The notes below the pieces were generated by a model that saw only the letters and a list, made by a program, of their open reading frames with translations, was not told the origin of the DNA and searched no databases. The translations under genes were made by a program, and so were the position numbers. A stretch of DNA of 35,318 bases from IMG/VR virus record IMGVR_UViG_3300044825_000106, positions 1 through 35,318 of that record. The stretch is one strand, 5' to 3'. Positions within the stretch are counted from its first letter, which is position 1, and the number at the start of each line of letters is the position of its first letter. Below are positions 14,172 through 22,020 of the stretch, one piece after another. This stretch comes from a virus.

Positions 14172-14619
14172 CTTTTCTTTGGCCGAGATGGTGAAGTCTG
14201 AGACTGCACTGCGGCACGACATGGATAACACGCCCGGGGAGGCGGAAATTGAAAATCTTAAGAGATTGGCTGAAAAGGTTCTTCAACCTGTTAGAGACCA
14301 TTACGGCAAAGGAGTCAAAGTCAACTCGGGCTATCGTCACCCGGAAGTCAACGCCAAGGTCGGTGGGTCAAAAACTTCAGACCATTGCAAAGGTCAAGCC
14401 GCAGACATCGAAATCCCGGGTGTTGCAAACGCAGAGCTTGCCCAGTGGATCTCAGAAAACCTCGACTTCACGCAAGTCATCCTTGAGTTCTACACCCAAG
14501 GCATCCCGGACAGTGGCTGGGTCCATGTCTCGTATGACCCGCAAAACCTCAAAAAGCAAGTCTTGACCGCTACTAAACAGAACGGTAAGACGGTCTATCT
14601 AAATGGGTTGGTAGCCTAA
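14155..14619 (+). CDS. Endolysin, M15 D-Ala-D-Ala carboxypeptidase-like
   Basis: 154 residues, full length for the M15_3 family. The zinc site is visible as SDHCKGQAADIE (H77, D84) and WVHVS (H124), with the typical entry NSGYRHPEVNAKVGG. It should cut peptide cross-links in peptidoglycan at lysis after the holin opens the membrane. No signal peptide is present, consistent with holin-dependent release. The 5' end overlaps the holin gene by 17 bp. Confidence 0.9.
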   Translation: MQLSPNFSLAEMVKSETALRHDMDNTPGEAEIENLKRLAEKVLQPVRDHYGKGVKVNSGYRHPEVNAKVGGSKTSDHCKGQAADIEIPGVANAELAQWISENLDFTQVILEFYTQGIPDSGWVHVSYDPQNLKKQVLTATKQNGKTVYLNGLVA

Positions 14620-14620
14620 T

Positions 14621-16540
14621 ATGCCTTTCATCAAACTCCAATTTCGTCCTGGTCTGAATCGAGATCAGACCAACTACACCAACGAAGGTGGATGGTTTGC
14701 TTGCGATAAAATTCGCTTTCGATCAGGTTATCCGCAGAAACTTGGAGGATGGTTGGCATCTACTTCTGAAACATTTATTGGTATTTGCCGACAAATGTTT
14801 GGTTGGATTACAAGTTTTGGAGATAACCTTCTTGCCCTTGGAACCAACAAAAAAGTCTATATCAACGTAGGTTCTCAGTATTACGATATAACTCCAATAA
14901 GATTAACTACAGCGGCTGGAGCTGTCACTTTTGCAGCCTCAAATGGCTCATCGGTAATTACGGTTACTAATAACTCTTTTGGTTCTGATGTTGGAGACTA
15001 TGTAACTTTTAGCGGTGTCAATGTTAACGGTCTTGGTGTTGGCGGAAACATTACAAAGGCTGTACTCGAGCAAAACTACGAAATTGCTACAGTCATTAAT
15101 GCAAACAGCTACACGATAATTGCCAAAAGTCCAACAACCGGTTTACCTGTTACTGCTAACGCATCGGATTCTGGTAATGGTGGTGCAGCGGTTGTGGCTG
15201 CTTATGAAATACCGGTTGGATTTGAAATAACAACATACGGTTACGGGTGGGGCGCTGGAAACTGGGGAGAAGATCCTTGGGGTCTTGGAAACAACACGCC
15301 TGTAATTCAGCTTCAAAGAGATTGGTGGTTTGACCAGTTTGATAACGATCTGGTTATGAATATCCGTAACGGGGCCATTTACTACTGGCAACGTCAATCC
15401 AATCTTGTAACAGCGCTTAATACAAATGCTGTTTTGCTTTCTTCACTAACAGGAGCTCAAGATGTACCTGTTGAGGCTATGCAAATACTGGTATCGCAGA
15501 ACGATAAGCATCTTATTGCCTTTGGGTGTGTGCCTTATGGTTCTACTAATGTTGATGATTTTGACCCCCTTCTTATTCGCTGGGCTAGTCAGGACGCTCC
15601 TGAATACTGGAGGCCGGGTACACAAACAGTACCTTCGACTGGAACGATAAGTACGGCCGGTTTTATACGGGTATCCCGTGGATCTCAAATTGTTCGTGCG
15701 CTGCCAACCAGGCAGACAATCCTGGTCTGGACGGAATCTAACCTTTACTCATTCCAATTTACTGGAACGACTGAGATATTCAACTTACAAGAGCTGGCCG
15801 ATAACATTTCTATTATCGGTCCTCGAGCTGTCATATCGGCTAATAACGTCACCTACTGGATGGGGCATGACAAGTTCTATGCCTACGCTGGTGCGGTGGA
15901 GACGCTACCGTGTACTCTTAGAAACCTTGTGTTCCAGGACATCAACTACAACCAGGTTGACCAGATCATTTGTGGAACCAATGAGGGCTTCCATGAGGTA
16001 TGGTGGTTTTACCCAAGCAGCAATAGTCAAACTGTGGATCGATATGTGGTCTATAACTACAACGAACAGTTATGGTATTACGGGACGCTGGCTCGAACCG
16101 CTTGGCTTGATAATCCGTTGCGTGAGTATCCTCAGGCGGTTGGATACGAGAACATTCTTTACGACCATGAGCGGGGTATAGATGCCAATGGAACCCCGAT
16201 GGAGTCTTACATTCAGTCCTCGGACTTTGATTTACAGGACGGCGATCAGTTCATGCTCTCCCGCAGGATTATTCCAGACATCAATTTCAACGGGTCTACA
16301 GCCAATACCCCTGAGATTGATCTAATCATCCGGCCAAGGAATTTCCCAGGATCGACTTATCAAAGCGATACTTTTGATACCCAGCCCGTGGTGCAAAGTT
16401 CTGTAGACATCTATACCAATCAGGTGTTTATCAGAGCTCGAGCAAGGCAGATGGCACTGAAGATTCAATCTACTGACCTAGGAGTTAACTGGCAGCTTGG
16501 ATCGCCCAGGCTTGATGTTCGTCCTGACGGCAGGAGATAA
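14621..16540 (+). CDS. Tail hub / tail nozzle protein (gp12- or gp10-like)
   Basis: 639 residues. The opening PFIKLQFRPGLNRDQTNYTN and GGWFACDKIRFRSGYPQKLG is the hallmark start of the large tail proteins of environmental podovirus-like phages, equivalent in role to T7 gp12 or P22 gp10. Repeated WYYG/WWFYP strands (for example LWYYGTLARTAWLDNPLREY) suggest a beta-propeller-like body. It should form the distal tail tube or DNA-stabilising plug. The first kilobase is richer in A/T codons than the second half, which may mark recombination. The ATG follows the endolysin stop by one base. Confidence 0.8.
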   Translation: MPFIKLQFRPGLNRDQTNYTNEGGWFACDKIRFRSGYPQKLGGWLASTSETFIGICRQMFGWITSFGDNLLALGTNKKVYINVGSQYYDITPIRLTTAAGAVTFAASNGSSVITVTNNSFGSDVGDYVTFSGVNVNGLGVGGNITKAVLEQNYEIATVINANSYTIIAKSPTTGLPVTANASDSGNGGAAVVAAYEIPVGFEITTYGYGWGAGNWGEDPWGLGNNTPVIQLQRDWWFDQFDNDLVMNIRNGAIYYWQRQSNLVTALNTNAVLLSSLTGAQDVPVEAMQILVSQNDKHLIAFGCVPYGSTNVDDFDPLLIRWASQDAPEYWRPGTQTVPSTGTISTAGFIRVSRGSQIVRALPTRQTILVWTESNLYSFQFTGTTEIFNLQELADNISIIGPRAVISANNVTYWMGHDKFYAYAGAVETLPCTLRNLVFQDINYNQVDQIICGTNEGFHEVWWFYPSSNSQTVDRYVVYNYNEQLWYYGTLARTAWLDNPLREYPQAVGYENILYDHERGIDANGTPMESYIQSSDFDLQDGDQFMLSRRIIPDINFNGSTANTPEIDLIIRPRNFPGSTYQSDTFDTQPVVQSSVDIYTNQVFIRARARQMALKIQSTDLGVNWQLGSPRLDVRPDGRR

Positions 16541-16542
16541 GC

Positions 16543-17364
16543 ATGGCGATGATCAAGTTCCGGGCTCCGGCGTTACCGCTGCCTGGACAAAACTACGACC
16601 AGATTCAGTTCTACCAGCTTATCCGGGCGCTTCAGCTTTACTTCAACCAGCTTGACTCCCTGACCCCCATCGAGGTCGATTCAATTACCGCTGCCAATTT
16701 TTTTGGTGGAGAGTTCTTTGGGGAGGGCCGTGGGCTTTACTTCCCCTATATGTGTCTTGAAGACGATGCAGATCAAATTCTGACGGCTGCACTTACCCCA
16801 CAACAGGTTAGGTTCAATGCCAACGTCTCTTACAACGACATATTCTTTACCGGCAACAATGGTCTGCACGCTATTTATGCCGGCGTCTACAACATCCAAT
16901 ATAGTCTCCAGCTGGTCAATACAGCAAACACTCAACATTACGCTTGGGTATGGATTAGAAAAAACGGGGTGGATCTCAAAGGCAGTGCAACCAAGTTTAG
17001 TGTTATATCCAGGAAAAATCCTTCTAGCTTTGGCTATTCTTGCGCAGTATCTAACGTCATAGTCGAGCTTGAGGCTGGGGATTATGTAGAGGTCTGGTGG
17101 GCAGCAGATGCCATCTACGTCCCAGCCACATCAGACGGTATTTACATGGAGTACTACTCTGCCGATTCGGATGGATTTACACATCCCACTTTGCCCTCAG
17201 CATTGGTCACCATGACATTTGTAAGCGAAATGCCGCCCTCGACCGTCTTGGGGGTCTCTGCGCTCGGCAAGGTTGGCTCTGTCACCGTCCAGGCTGCGGC
17301 CAGTAACACTGTTACAGGGGTTTCTGCCACAGGATCTGTAGGAAGCGTTACAGTAAGCGTATAA
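16543..17364 (+). CDS. C1q-like virion decoration protein with GSVTV tail
   Basis: 273 residues. Residues about 90-225 have the strand order of C1q/TNF-like domains: IYAGVYNIQYSLQLVNTANT, AWVWIRKNGVDLKGSAT, and VIVELEAGDYVEVWWAADA. The C-terminus has two copies of the module VGSVTV (ALGKVGSVTVQAA and SATGSVGSVTVSV), shared with the proteins at 4035 and 6239. AGGAG at 16532 supports the ATG. It probably forms a trimer on the tail or capsid surface and may contact host sugars (inference from the fold class). Confidence 0.75.
   Translation: MAMIKFRAPALPLPGQNYDQIQFYQLIRALQLYFNQLDSLTPIEVDSITAANFFGGEFFGEGRGLYFPYMCLEDDADQILTAALTPQQVRFNANVSYNDIFFTGNNGLHAIYAGVYNIQYSLQLVNTANTQHYAWVWIRKNGVDLKGSATKFSVISRKNPSSFGYSCAVSNVIVELEAGDYVEVWWAADAIYVPATSDGIYMEYYSADSDGFTHPTLPSALVTMTFVSEMPPSTVLGVSALGKVGSVTVQAAASNTVTGVSATGSVGSVTVSV
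17303..17315. repeat. Shortened palindrome GTAACACTGTTAC
   Basis: Same two arms with a one-base centre (13 bp), inside the C-terminal VTG module of the C1q-like gene. It may be a variant site or a coincidence of the related coding; spacing differs from all other copies. Confidence 0.35.
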
Positions 17365-17386
17365 AACCAAGTAAAACGGAGGTGGT

Positions 17387-17677
17387 ATGGATGATCAGCA
17401 GTTCCTTGCCCTGGTCACGGAGGTGGCTAAGGTGGCAAAGCCTATGCACAAAAACACGGTCGTAGTAGATGAAATGGACACTCCCTGGCCGGAATTTGAG
17501 ATTGACAGCCTGGATTGCATAATGATCTTCATCTATATGTGCGACATCTACGGCGTCCCGGAAGAGGTGGGCAAGACCCTCATGGCCAAGACGCCTAGGG
17601 ACCTTCAGGCTTTCCTGGCCCAGAATAAGACCAGGGAGCCGACCAGCATCCAGGAGGCGGTGGAGTCGATCCAATGA
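17387..17677 (+). CDS. Acyl carrier protein
   Basis: 96 residues, near the usual 75-100 for ACP. Helix I is DQQFLALVTEVAKVA; the loop ends in EFEIDSLDCIMIFIYMCDIY, where S41 of D-S-L is the expected phosphopantetheine attachment serine. Helices II and III follow (GVPEEVGKTLMAKTPRDLQA). Holo-ACP would carry a growing acyl chain as a thioester. The gene ends in ATGA overlap with a beta-ketoacyl-ACP synthase, so the two very probably work together. No phosphopantetheinyl transferase is seen here, so the host enzyme would be needed. GGAGG at 17378-17382 precedes the ATG. Assignment rests on motif and partner. Confidence 0.8.
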   Translation: MDDQQFLALVTEVAKVAKPMHKNTVVVDEMDTPWPEFEIDSLDCIMIFIYMCDIYGVPEEVGKTLMAKTPRDLQAFLAQNKTREPTSIQEAVESIQ

Positions 17678-18786
17678 TCCATCTCACCCATGCCAGGACA
17701 GCCTATTCCGAGGTAACAGAGTTATTCGAGGATGCCTTCTACCCCCAGAGGGTGCATTGGTTTCCAGAGGCCTTTAACCGGCTTCAGACCAAGATGTTCT
17801 ATGTACCCCACCGGGTGGCCGATAAAGTCTTAGATCCTGAGCTCTGTACGTTTCTTAGGGAAAACCCAGTAGGTAAGACAGCTTTCATCCTGGCCGGCGG
17901 GAATCAGCACTTTGCCGGTATCCAGAGAACAGCCAAGACCAGCCGCCTGGCGTATGAGTACCGATTCCTACCCCTAACCCTTACCCAGGTCTATGCCGGC
18001 AGGATTGGCCAGCAAATGGGGGCCCATGACCTAATCCAGACCGATGCCACGGCCTGTGTCTCGAGTCTCAAGGTTCTAATGGACACCGAGGTATTGATGA
18101 AGCATTACGGGTTTGACCGGGTAATTGTCTTGGCGGTCGAGGATGCCGTAAGCGACTCGGTATTGGAGTTTTTTGGGGAGTCCGGGGCCAGTCTTACCCT
18201 GAAACAAGAGCAGGAGGGCATTGTCCCGTCAGCCTTTGATGAGAAGAACCGGGGTTTCTATGTCGGCCAGGGGGCAGCTTTGGCTGTCTTTGAGAGCGAC
18301 CAGGCGGTAAAAGTAACAGGTGTTACACCCATAGCCCGGTTGTGCGGTGCTTATACGGCCAGTGAGAACTGCTCAAACGCCATAGGCCAACGGGAGGATG
18401 GGGAAGGGTATGTAAAAGCAATCTGGGGGGCTTTGGCTCAGACCCAGTACCACCCGGACAGGATCAAAATTGTCAAAACCCACGGTACGGGAACGCCATC
18501 GAATAATCAGGCTGAAAAAGCCGCCCTTGAACGATCTTTACCAGGGGGCTTTATTGCAACCAGTTTTAAGCCTAAAATCGGACATACGATGGGGGCAAGC
18601 GGGCTTCTGGAAAGCGTCATGCTTTTCGAGTCAATCTCCAGAGGCGTAGTCCCGGCCATTCCCAATCGCACCCAAAATGACTCGGTATTTTTGTCGCAAG
18701 ACACGGCAGCCCCCGAAGGGCTGGTTTTGAGTTTAGCGGCTGGTATGGGTAACGTCTATTCCGCCGCCATATTTGAGGTGACCTAA
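17674..18786 (+). CDS. Beta-ketoacyl-ACP synthase (KAS I/II-like)
   Basis: 370 residues, a little shorter than FabF/FabB (about 400-410). The thiolase-fold active site is intact: C128 in TDATACVSSLKVL, H270 in VKTHGTGTPSNNQAEKAAL, and K299/H304 in KPKIGHTMGASGLLESV. EKNRGFYVGQGAALAVFES matches the conserved strand before the second half, and AAGMGNVYSAAIF replaces the usual GFGGTN end. It would condense an acyl group with malonyl-ACP, adding two carbons. The cognate ACP overlaps it upstream. Purpose in infection is unknown: reshaping host membrane lipid, or making an acyl group for a virion or surface component (inference). The coding contains the 14-bp palindrome at 18313. Confidence 0.9.
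   Translation: MIHLTHARTAYSEVTELFEDAFYPQRVHWFPEAFNRLQTKMFYVPHRVADKVLDPELCTFLRENPVGKTAFILAGGNQHFAGIQRTAKTSRLAYEYRFLPLTLTQVYAGRIGQQMGAHDLIQTDATACVSSLKVLMDTEVLMKHYGFDRVIVLAVEDAVSDSVLEFFGESGASLTLKQEQEGIVPSAFDEKNRGFYVGQGAALAVFESDQAVKVTGVTPIARLCGAYTASENCSNAIGQREDGEGYVKAIWGALAQTQYHPDRIKIVKTHGTGTPSNNQAEKAALERSLPGGFIATSFKPKIGHTMGASGLLESVMLFESISRGVVPAIPNRTQNDSVFLSQDTAAPEGLVLSLAAGMGNVYSAAIFEVT
18313..18326. repeat. GTAACAGGTGTTAC palindrome, copy 6
   Basis: Exact copy inside the ketoacyl synthase gene, encoding VTGVT at residues 214-218, a segment between conserved strands that has no family constraint I know of. Confidence 0.8.
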
Positions 18787-19256
18787 TGGCCGGATTTGTC
18801 GATAGCAAACAGCGAATGCTCTCTAGTACAGAGTTACTTGGCATCGCTGCCGCCAATCAAGAGGAAGATGTTCCCCCTCGAGCTGTCCTTGCGGGAATCA
18901 AAACAGAGTTAAAACAACCAGGTACGTTGCCAATGCGATTTGGTAACACAATCTTTATTGTCCACAAGGGCAAAGAGAGAACCGGTTTCTTTCGGGCTTT
19001 GAACGCAGACGTTCCCAGGAATTACTTGGATAACAGCTATCGATTTACCAAAGAGATCTATGACATGGGGTTTGACTTTCTAGTAACCCAATATCGAGAT
19101 CCAAGTATCAATACCATTTTTAAGTCTATCGCCCGGAAACCCCCTCGTGAAGGAATGGGCTTCCAAACTCAAAAACTTCCTAATGGGATGTATCAATCAA
19201 TCTTCAAGGCTGGTCCCACCCGCAGCGGTGATGACCTAATGAAGGAGAAGAAATAA
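18786..19256 (+). CDS. Internal virion protein, gp13-like (possible acyltransferase fold)
   Basis: 156 residues. It begins AGFVDSKQRMLSSTELLGIA, a start I recognise from a protein that opens the internal-virion gene block in environmental podovirus-like phages. The middle RFGNTIFIVHKGKERTGFFR and DFLVTQYRDPSINTIFKSIA resembles GNAT-type small proteins such as T7 gp13 in layout, though no acetyl-CoA motif is clear. It overlaps the KAS gene by TAATG. Most likely an assembly or internal virion factor; a link to the acyl genes upstream is speculative. Confidence 0.6.
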   Translation: MAGFVDSKQRMLSSTELLGIAAANQEEDVPPRAVLAGIKTELKQPGTLPMRFGNTIFIVHKGKERTGFFRALNADVPRNYLDNSYRFTKEIYDMGFDFLVTQYRDPSINTIFKSIARKPPREGMGFQTQKLPNGMYQSIFKAGPTRSGDDLMKEKK

Positions 19257-20659
19257 TGGGTGGCGTAGTAGACGCAATTGGTGACGCAATAGGTGATGTT
19301 GTTGACTTTGCCGGTGATGCGGTTGAATGGGTAGGAGATACCGTATCCAATGTGGTTCAGGCAGCCATCGATGATCCATTAAAGACAGTCGTTCAAGTAG
19401 CAGCTGTTTCCACAGGCAATGCCTGGGCGCTGCCGTACATCGAGGGAATCGATACTCTTGAAGAAGGTGGATCTCTTGAAGACGCCTTGGTCAATGGAGT
19501 GAAAACCTACGTTGTTCAACAAGGCGTTGGGGCTGTTATGGATTCATTCGGAACCGCCCCCGGTGTGGATGTAAACGGAACTACCCAATTCTTTGATGAT
19601 GGTTCATCGATTCAATTCTTTGACGATGGATCAACCCTGGCCACAGATACCGCTGGCGCTGTCACCTCATCTCCAGCTACTGACTTCATAACTCCAGCTG
19701 CTGGGGATGCTACAGGATTTACTCCATCTGGCGGTGTAGAAACTCTTTCTATCCCAGATCCAAATGCTGCTGTACCGCCACCGGGCGGAGAGGTAGGACC
19801 ATTAGTGTCCGAGGCGGGCACAGAAGTGTTCCCCGTTGCTCCTCCTGGACCAGTAGACATATCAGAAATCGCTGGCGTACCAGTAGCAGCGATTTCATCA
19901 CCACCGGTAGAAACTTTGCCGGTTCAGGACTTATTTAGTCAGACGGTCAATTTACCTGGCCAAGAAGGAAACATTTACAGATTTGATGACGGATCAACGC
20001 TTCAAATGTTTGACGATGGTTCAACGATGGCAACCGATATTGACGGGAACCCAACATTCTCTCCGGGTACTGATGTGGTCACCCCTGGGTATGTAGATCC
20101 CAACGCTCCAGGATTTGGGGAGCAGGGTACGGCTGAGGTCATTGATAGAAGTGTTCGCAGCGAAGATCTGCCACCAGGAACAGACCGCCCAATTACCGAT
20201 GTCATAACTGATATTGTTAAAGAGGGTGGATCAACAATCTACGACTACGTTACCGAGAATCCGATTACAACCATCGTAGGCGGCGCAACTATTGCTGGGG
20301 CATTAGATACAGAGAAAACGCCTGAGAAATCGCCAGAGCCTGAGAAAAAGACTTACACCTATCAGCCGGCAGCTCAGATTGGTTCTACCAAGGGTCTTCA
20401 GGAGCTTTGGAGCGCAGCACAAAGTATCTATGGTGACAAACTTACCGAGATGATTGGTATTACTCCAAACCAGATGCCTCAAGGATCGGCAACTACCTCT
20501 CCACTACTTGGTGGCCCAGCACCTGGTGGAATTGGATCTTTGCGCACGACATTTGCAACTGGAACACAAGCACCAACCTTTGATGTAAATACGCTAACGC
20601 CGGAGCAGATTGTCAGACTTCAAGGCTTGCTCGAGCGCAGACGGGGTGAAATGATATGA
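19256..20659 (+). CDS. Internal virion protein with duplicated FDDGS block
   Basis: 467 residues. The N-terminus (VDAIGDAIGDVVDFAGDAVE, then WVGDTVSNVVQAAIDDPLKT) is an amphipathic Ala/Val/Asp helix typical of structural proteins that insert in membranes. Two similar blocks with FFDDGSSIQFFDDGSTLATD and FDDGSTLQMFDDGSTMATD lie about residues 113-150 and 240-280, joined by Pro/Gly/Val linkers. The end (GSTKGLQELWSAAQSIYGDK) is conserved in related phages. It is probably packed in the capsid and ejected with DNA. Start chosen at TAATG with a GGAGAAG site. Confidence 0.7.
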   Translation: MGGVVDAIGDAIGDVVDFAGDAVEWVGDTVSNVVQAAIDDPLKTVVQVAAVSTGNAWALPYIEGIDTLEEGGSLEDALVNGVKTYVVQQGVGAVMDSFGTAPGVDVNGTTQFFDDGSSIQFFDDGSTLATDTAGAVTSSPATDFITPAAGDATGFTPSGGVETLSIPDPNAAVPPPGGEVGPLVSEAGTEVFPVAPPGPVDISEIAGVPVAAISSPPVETLPVQDLFSQTVNLPGQEGNIYRFDDGSTLQMFDDGSTMATDIDGNPTFSPGTDVVTPGYVDPNAPGFGEQGTAEVIDRSVRSEDLPPGTDRPITDVITDIVKEGGSTIYDYVTENPITTIVGGATIAGALDTEKTPEKSPEPEKKTYTYQPAAQIGSTKGLQELWSAAQSIYGDKLTEMIGITPNQMPQGSATTSPLLGGPAPGGIGSLRTTFATGTQAPTFDVNTLTPEQIVRLQGLLERRRGEMI

Positions 20660-22011
20660 ATATGAATAGACAAGGGATTGCCAATCTGGCCAGACAAGGC
20701 CGTGGTGGCGATTCGATGCTTGTTCACATGAGGCCTGATGAAGTAGCCGCTATGCAGCGCATGGCCCAGCGATCAGGTACATCGATGACGGTGAACCCAA
20801 AGACTGGGCTGCCTGAGGCGTTCAAGCTCAAAGACCTATTCAATATCAATACTTACACCAGACCTGTTCGGGATGTTGCTGAAAATATAGGCCTAGGAGG
20901 AGTCTCTGATGCTATATCTAGTGGATTCAAAACCCTTGGGCAAAACGCTCAATACATCCTTCCTTTCATACCAGGAGGAATGTTTGCGGGACTTGGAAGT
21001 CTTGGCCAGTTTGCAGCTTCGCCTATGGGTAGAGGCTTACTGGCAGGCGGCATTGGTTCTCTTGCAGGGGGCCGGTTCAATCTTAGACGGGGCCTTATGT
21101 CGGGATTGACCACCTACGGTCTAAGCAGTGCGTATCAGGGGTTACAGGCTGCTGGTCAAACGCCTACCTCTGGGGTATTTGGTGGAGATGTTGAAGCCCA
21201 GCCAGGCGGATTCTATGGCGGTGCTCCCGATACCAGAACCGCTGCCGATGTAATTAATCAGTCTTTGAATGAAGAAGTAGCCGGGCGGCCAGCGTTGATG
21301 GATCTGCCGGATAAGGTTGTACCGGTTCAAGCCCCAGCAGCTCCAGCCAGAACAGGATTCATGGGTGAGCTCGAGGCTGCCGGTCGAGGAATTAAGAATA
21401 TCGCTATGGGAGATAAAACCACTAGCGATGCAGCAATGAAGGCCTTTGGTTCTAAGTTTGGCCGTGGCGCTATGGCATCCACCTATATGGGGGTAAGCGG
21501 CCTGGCAGCCATCAATGAGGAAGAGAAGTACCTCGAGGAGGCCCGTAAGAACCAACAGATCTCCGAGGCCGAGTTTGCTGAACGCAGGGCCAGGATTGAA
21601 GCTGCCAAGAAACGGGCGATGGAAGCCGTAAAAGCTAACCCGTATAAATTTGCTATTGGCGGGGAAATCAGTGATGAGTACCGCCTTGAGACCCCTGAGC
21701 TTGGCGGGAAGTCTCCAGACCAACGCAATGTATTTGGCCTGGCTGCCGGCGGTATGCCACCTCGATATATCGATGGTCCTGGCGATGGGATGAGCGATTC
21801 GGTCAAGGCTCGTATTGGTGGATTGCAGGAAGCCAGACTGGCTGATGGAGAGTTCGTAATCCCGGCCGATGTGGTATCCCACCTGGGTAACGGATCATCC
21901 AAGGCAGGGGCAAAACAGCTCTACGCCATGATGGATCGGGTTCGCAAAGCAAGGACTGGAACGACCAAGCAGGGCAAAGAGATTAAACCGAACAAAATGA
22001 TGCCGGCGTAA
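20656..22011 (+). CDS. Internal virion protein with LADGEFVIPADVV signature
   Basis: 451 residues. It opens NMNRQGIANLARQGRGGDSM, has a Gly/Ala-rich hydrophobic region (ILPFIPGGMFAGLGSLGQFA, GLLAGGIGSLAGGRFNLRRG) that may cross or insert in membrane, a charged helix, and then GPGDGMSDSVKARIGGLQEA, RLADGEFVIPADVVSHLGNG and KAGAKQLYAMMDRVRKARTG. That C-terminal signature is very widespread in internal or ejection proteins of environmental tailed phages. It likely helps form the DNA conduit through the host envelope (inference). It overlaps both neighbours within a few bases. Confidence 0.75.
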   Translation: MNMNRQGIANLARQGRGGDSMLVHMRPDEVAAMQRMAQRSGTSMTVNPKTGLPEAFKLKDLFNINTYTRPVRDVAENIGLGGVSDAISSGFKTLGQNAQYILPFIPGGMFAGLGSLGQFAASPMGRGLLAGGIGSLAGGRFNLRRGLMSGLTTYGLSSAYQGLQAAGQTPTSGVFGGDVEAQPGGFYGGAPDTRTAADVINQSLNEEVAGRPALMDLPDKVVPVQAPAAPARTGFMGELEAAGRGIKNIAMGDKTTSDAAMKAFGSKFGRGAMASTYMGVSGLAAINEEEKYLEEARKNQQISEAEFAERRARIEAAKKRAMEAVKANPYKFAIGGEISDEYRLETPELGGKSPDQRNVFGLAAGGMPPRYIDGPGDGMSDSVKARIGGLQEARLADGEFVIPADVVSHLGNGSSKAGAKQLYAMMDRVRKARTGTTKQGKEIKPNKMMPA

Positions 22012-22020
22012 AGGATAGAT

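Noticed and set aside
21142-21882. Long minus-strand open frame of 246 codons opposite the internal virion gene
   Set aside because: It lies fully opposite a recognised conserved gene, has no ribosome site or family motifs, and its composition follows from the plus-strand codons. Other long minus-strand frames at 1722-2339 and 2218-2775 were rejected for the same reason.
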